A DNA stretch of 11,633 bases, taken from Larix sibirica (Eukaryota; Streptophyta; Pinopsida; Pinales; Pinaceae). Of the stretch, positions 8,073 through 11,633 are shown piece by piece. The position numbers were made by a program, and so were the translations under genes. Location: NCBI GenBank assembly GCA_004151065.3, contig NWUY0300037140.1, positions 7,617-19,249 on the forward strand, read 5' to 3'. The notes beneath the pieces were generated by a model. That model had not been told where the DNA came from. It did no database searches and saw only the letters and a list, made by a program, of their open reading frames with translations. Numbering within the stretch: the stretch's first letter is position 1; each line of letters starts with the position of its first letter.

Positions 8073-8380
8073 TGTTAGGGTCCTACCCCTCCCTACTTTA
8101 AGTGACTCGGGAGTTAGTCAATTAATGTATGTGGCTATCTTCTTTGAATAAGGCCCAATAGATAGCAATGGGTAGTAATTTAATGTAAAAGTTTAATGTT
8201 TATTAAATAAGGCCCCTCTAAGTAGTTGGTACTCATTAACAATAGGACCACAAATAGTTAGGGTTTTGTTATTGAGAATCTATTTAAAGAGATAGGAGGC
8301 TATGGAATGTTTTTGTCAAGTATTGTTGTATTTGGAGTTCTACTCAATGAGAGGCCATCCCACCTTAAGATGNGATGAGT
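8073..8380 (+). repeat. 3' LTR of the chromovirus (left end clear, right end uncertain)
   Basis: The LTR starts with TG in TGTTAGGGTCC at 8073, directly after the polypurine tract. It contains a TATA-like CTATTTAAAG near 8279-8289 and a duplicated AATAAGGCCC (8147-8156 and 8206-8215), one copy of which could act as a polyadenylation region. There is no clear CA terminus. The sequence keeps LTR-like character to about the ambiguous base at 8373, after which composition changes. The element's other LTR could not be matched by eye, so the right limit given here is provisional. Confidence 0.55.
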
Positions 8381-8563
8381 GTTGTGAGTTGTGTGCAGAA
8401 GGTCTTAGGTGGCTATACATTGCTATATAAGGGCCTCAGTTAATGTCCCCATCGGGTTAGCTCCGTAATCAAAGCAAACGGGGTGCGGCCCCTTCTGGTG
8501 GCCCCCCTATGATTTATTACTGTGGACGCAGCAGCCCCGCTATGGGGTTTGTGAACCACATGT
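8381..8563. other. GC-rich block behind a TATA box, origin unknown
   Basis: TATATAAG at 8424-8431, preceded by C, is a strong plant-type TATA box. About 20-30 bases later begins a block (about 8448-8550) rich in G and C runs, such as GGGGTGCGGCCCC at 8480-8492 and CCCCGCTATGGGG at 8535-8547, each able to form a small hairpin. The surroundings are strongly AT-rich, so the block stands out. Similar G/C blocks occur in LTR leaders of some plant retrotransposons, so it may be the U5/leader piece of another element or part of this element's LTR. No coding frame is convincing here. Confidence 0.45.
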
Positions 8564-8564
8564 C

Positions 8565-8578
8565 ATATATATATATAT
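8565..8578. repeat. (AT)7 microsatellite
   Basis: Seven AT units follow the GC-rich block directly. A similar TA run lies at about 9029-9040. Both are ordinary simple repeats of AT-rich intergenic DNA. Confidence 0.85.
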
Positions 8579-9180
8579 TTGAAATTTCACTTCAAATTGC
8601 AATAGATAATCTGTTGTTGAATTATGTGATTAACATAATTATACAAAAGATGCTCAAATATGTTATGGTATGTGCTTTTAGTTGGAAAAATTTATTGTTG
8701 AAGTGGACTAAACATGAAATTGGATTATTACCAATTGTTAATACAATGTTCATTGTTTTAAAACAAATAATACAATTATTTATTAAATATTACATTTCAA
8801 AATGTTTTTTATATGCTTCAAATATTCTAGGATCAAGTGTCACATAGACTCCTTAGATTGAAGTACTATTTATTTCATAGAATTAATTTAAAATTTTAAA
8901 AAATAAACCATTTTTTAAAAGAAATAAAATGTCCCTACTTAAACATCTTTATGTTGAAGTAAATATATAATATGTCAATTGAATATATCTAGTGCATTGA
9001 ACATGTTTCTTTATAGATAAAAGGAGTTTATATATATATAAAATGGGTAACTAGGAATTGGCAATGTGTGCACACATGAGGATAATAAATACTATCCACT
9101 ATTAAACAATAATGTTTGAACATCTATAACAAATATTACCTTCGAATCACTTGTTGCTTAAACATTATAAACGCTTATAT
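8579..9180. other. AT-rich anonymous DNA, no gene seen
   Basis: Very AT-rich sequence. A frame open at 8509-8847 (112 codons) translates to low-complexity Ile/Leu/Tyr/Asn-rich sequence without any motif, as expected by chance in such DNA with few stops. A perfect 14-base palindrome ATGTGTGCACACAT lies at 9064-9077. No RNA gene or repeat family was recognised. Confidence 0.5.
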
Positions 9181-9860
9181 TATGTTAAGAAGAATATGAT
9201 CATATAATTGATATGGGAACTTGCAACCTATGCTCACCAAGATGTCATGTGAATGGGACAAGAAGACAATATTTATATGATGTCTTAGTTCCTTCAACCT
9301 TGTCGAGGTCTTGGAGACTTTGTGGAACTCATATTGCTTTTATTTAGAAGGGGGAAGGGAAGTTTTTGCACAATTTTACGCAAGGATGCATATGTAATTA
9401 AAGGGGTGTTTCTTGTGGTCTAACTAATGCACATGGGTTTAATTATACATTTGAATTTCTAAAATCTCAAGGATACATAGTTCTATATTTTCCTCCACAC
9501 ACATCAAAGAACACAAGAACACAACCTAACTTGGATCCATGTTTTCTAGGAATATCCACATTGTGTCAATTGCTTCGAGCATTTCATTGTCCATAAATTT
9601 TAAAAGAAGATTGACAACCACACCCATATTGAAATTATTGAGAAGAAATCATGTTCCTTAATGAAAACCATAAATTTTATTGATCCAAATACTACCCATT
9701 GGATCCTAAAATCAAAGGGACATACTAGACAAGTATATCATGGTATTCTTTTAATTGAAAATAAAAATCAAAGTAACCCTTATCACATATGTATAAAACT
9801 CGACTTTTCCCTTATGCAAGGAAACCATTTCTTTTGTGCCTAGTATTTTAGGGTTTTGTA
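9181..9860. other. Unassigned sequence, possibly very old retroelement debris
   Basis: Short open pieces on the + strand (one around 9390-9560, and 9661-9843) show somewhat less extreme composition than the flanks. They suggest former coding, but no motif could be tied to a known family. A FLG piece near 9546 resembles the FLGY motif of copia integrases only in three residues, too little to use. No promoter, tRNA or terminal repeat was seen. Confidence 0.4.
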
Positions 9861-10620
9861 TCTCAATCACAACCCCTTGAATTTGCCAATAAAAAATTCC
9901 AATGTTTTCCTTCTTGGCCGACAAAGGGAATGCACATTTTTGGGATTCCATCAATTTTTTTTTCACAAACTTTTCTTGTATGGTAGAGGTCCTCGGATTA
10001 CTTAAAGTGACAATGACTATCTCTTTGAAAGTAGTGAATTCAATTCCAAGAGGATGGGTCTTAAATATCCACTTGAATACATTTCCCCAATGGCATAGAG
10101 CATTGCATTGACTTGCCCCTAAAGAATACTAGCTAATTCTTGAGGATGATGATCAATTTGCAAGATCATGGAAAGGGTTTTCTTAGCAACTTTCAATCTT
10201 GAATTTCAATGGAAGCTAGAGTTTTCCCTATCCTCAAAATGGATGCATGGACTCCATCACATTTTCCCCACGAGTTCAACATTTACTAAAAGAATGATAG
10301 TTGTTTCATGCCTAATATTGTCCAAATCTTATTATACAAGTGATTTTCCAATCTTCTACCTTGGTGACTTAGTGTATTTGTTTTTCAAAATTATTGACTT
10401 AAGTTTCAAATTCAATAACTACATTAATTAGATTAATTTTTGCATCTCTTTCACATTATTGCCACAATTTATCTTTTAGTTAATATAGGTTAGATTTCAC
10501 AAATCCAAACATATTTTGACATAAATTTCTTATCTTATCTAATTCGTAAGTTTATCATAGAATCACTTTCAAAAATTTACCTTGAATATTGAAAGGTAAA
10601 TTTCATTTCTACAATATGGC
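9861..10620. other. Unassigned sequence, no gene recognised
   Basis: Open pieces exist on both strands (9751-9966 minus, 9902-10111 plus, 10168-10431 plus), all under 90 codons, overlapping and without motifs. On the minus strand, 10020-10150 reads in one frame as a moderately complex peptide, but it is stopped on both sides. Nothing supports a functional gene. Confidence 0.45.
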
Positions 10621-11180
10621 CACAAGAGTCACAATTTGGGAACTCAAGATGGGACACCCCCTCTTGTTTAATACTCATTGAACACTTGATATAACATATT
10701 GGATGAGGGGCCCATGGATTTTCCAAGATAAAAGGTGTCACACTCACTCAACCATGTGTTAAACTTGTGGTTTGGATATGTGTGTTGAAATCTAATTTAT
10801 AGATCATACATACAATGAATCCTACTTGTGCCTCTAATTGAATATTTATTAACTTATGCAATATAATTTCTAACTTCACACAACTCAGTATTTTTCCTCC
10901 AACCATTTTATTTCCACCCCAAATTTTTCTTTGAGAAGAGAATCCACTAGTGGGTTGCAGGGGTTGCTATGTATTTCTATCACCAATAAAAATAACCTCC
11001 CTTATGGCAGTCATGAAAAAATAAAACTATGCATTTGTCAGTAACTACTAAAACCAAAGGATATATACATTTTGTGTATATTCTTGGATTAATTAGGTAA
11101 ATGGATTTATTCCCATGTGTTTTGGTTGAATTGTGTACTACTCTATGTTTTTTTGTAATCCTTGATGATGGTTAAAGAAG
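10621..11180. other. Unassigned AT-rich sequence, no gene recognised
   Basis: No open frame of note. On the minus strand, around 10900-11000, one frame reads NPLVDSLLKEKFGVEIKW without a stop, a peptide of ordinary complexity that could be a scrap of an old reading frame, but no family could be named. No repeats or RNA genes were seen. Confidence 0.4.
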
Positions 11181-11182
11181 TT

Positions 11183-11250
11183 CAGTGGAAATGCATAGCA
11201 AATAAAATATGCAATCAACTAAACAATATGCATAATAAGTTGATCCACTG
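11183..11250. repeat. Imperfect inverted repeat (hairpin-forming)
   Basis: CAGTGGA at 11183-11189 is complementary to TCCACTG at 11244-11250, and inside it ATCAACT (11214-11220) is complementary to AGTTGAT (11238-11244). The two arms overlap by one base, so both stems cannot form fully at once. It could be a fragment of a small inverted-repeat element or chance structure in AT-rich DNA. Confidence 0.35.
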
Positions 11251-11559
11251 CAAAACAAAACCACAATCTATGACTCTATGCATATCTGTTGTCATTCAAA
11301 ATTATGAATTAAATTTATTTTAAAAGGAGTTTATACTTAATATGGTAAATGTTCACAAGAAAGAGATGCAAGTCATCCACTACCACCATAGCTAAACTAG
11401 TCAATGATCAATTAAATAATTTATTTATCTTTCTAATTATCAACCTAAAATAGTTGTATCCTGCAAAAGTTCATCATAATGCACTTTCATTTTATGCCTT
11501 AGAGATTTCCTCATTGTCTCTAAGTTAAAGTTAAGGGATACATCAATCTAGTTTTTTTT
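11251..11559. other. Anonymous AT-rich DNA, no gene seen
   Basis: No open frame, repeat or RNA gene was found. A T8 run lies at about 11552-11559, immediately before the tRNA-like module at the right edge. Confidence 0.5.
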
Positions 11560-11633
11560 ACTAGGGGATCGACAACTAGAGAGGTGCATGTACTCGCAAT
11601 ACATGGGGTCGATTCCCGTCCGCTACCACTATA
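11560..11633 (+). mobile_element. tRNA-like module, probable head of a SINE cut by the window edge
   Basis: CATGTA (11587-11592) and TACATG (11600-11605) form a perfect 6-bp stem around a 7-base loop CTCGCAA. That is the geometry of an anticodon arm, with T at position 33 and CGC at the anticodon place. GGGTCGATTCC at 11606-11616 matches the B box (GGTTCGANTCC) at 10 of 11 positions, and GGG/CCC around GTCGATT makes a short T-arm-like hairpin. There is almost no variable loop between the two arms, and the A box is weak (TAGAGAGG at 11577-11584 at best), so this is unlikely to be a working tRNA. A tRNA-derived SINE head is the preferred reading; a tRNA pseudogene is the alternative. The unit continues beyond the window. 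Confidence 0.45.

Larger units (their letters stand above)
2830..8380 (+). mobile_element. Ty3/gypsy chromovirus LTR retrotransposon, heavily decayed
   Basis: Domains appear in the fixed Ty3/gypsy order gag, zinc knuckle, protease, reverse transcriptase, RNase H, integrase, followed by a GPY/F module and a chromodomain-like segment. They are bounded by a PBS-like site (2830) and a polypurine tract plus LTR start (8059-8073). Integrase placed after RNase H separates it from Ty1/copia. The chromodomain-like tail places it among chromoviruses, probably the Tekay-like group, though the lineage is an inference. Numerous stops and at least six frame changes make it non-autonomous. The right limit is uncertain because the LTR end could not be fixed, and an ambiguous base (n) lies at 8373. 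Confidence 0.87.

Noticed and set aside
8509-8847. 112-codon open frame on the + strand
   Set aside because: Low-complexity Ile/Leu/Tyr/Asn-rich translation in very AT-rich DNA, no motif, and the first codons lie in the GC-rich block with a different composition.
9520-9600. Ty1/copia integrase end (FLGY-like piece)
   Set aside because: Only FLG matches; no GY, no following ISRDV-type motif in any frame, and no copia RT nearby.
11560-11633. Functional alanine tRNA (CGC)
   Set aside because: No variable loop, weak A box, no acceptor stem that closes; differs from normal plant alanine tRNA layout.
1-11633. CRISPR array, operon, or bacterial defence locus
   Set aside because: No regularly spaced repeats, no Shine-Dalgarno-linked frames, and all recognisable coding is plant retroelement.

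Overview
This window looks like intergenic DNA from a large seed-plant genome, most likely a gymnosperm such as a conifer. It is AT-rich and contains no intact gene. It is filled with old retrotransposons whose reading frames are broken by many stops and frameshifts, yet are still recognisable. The gymnosperm placement rests on remembered similarity of the LINE and chromovirus proteins to conifer elements, and could not be checked here.

Region 1 (about 1-2081, + strand) is the 3' part of an L1-type plant LINE running in from the left edge. It has the post-catalytic part of the reverse transcriptase, a zf-RVT zinc-binding segment, an RNase H-like domain, and a 3' UTR with AATAAA and a short A tail. 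At least six frame changes and about ten stops have killed it.

Region 2 (2082-2829) is mostly anonymous DNA. It holds one short tRNA-like, SINE-type unit (about 2560-2678) with good pol III A and B boxes. It ends in a possible LTR terminus followed by a primer-binding-site-like sequence at 2830.

Region 3 (2830 to about 8380, + strand) is a decayed Ty3/gypsy chromovirus. Its domains are in standard order: gag, degenerate zinc knuckle, aspartic protease (DSG), reverse transcriptase (FDD), RNase H, integrase (HHCC plus DD35E), GPY/F module, chromodomain-like tail, polypurine tract at 8059-8070, and a 3' LTR starting TGTTAGGG at 8073. A matching 5' LTR could not be confirmed by eye. The roughly 1.1 kb between the possible PBS and gag has no identifiable coding.

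Region 4 (about 8381-8563) is a short GC-rich block, compositionally foreign to its surroundings, preceded by a strong TATA box.

Region 5 (8579-11559) is about 3 kb of AT-rich DNA with small hairpins and simple repeats and no recognised gene. The window ends (about 11560-11633) in a second tRNA-like module, probably the head of another SINE cut by the right edge.

Nothing here acts as a working gene system. The LINE would have supplied target-primed reverse transcription, the SINE units would have relied on such a LINE in trans, and the chromovirus would have encoded its own capsid, polymerase and integrase. I found no convincing undescribed system. The most useful leads are the two tRNA-like units, the GC-rich block, and the unassigned 3 kb.
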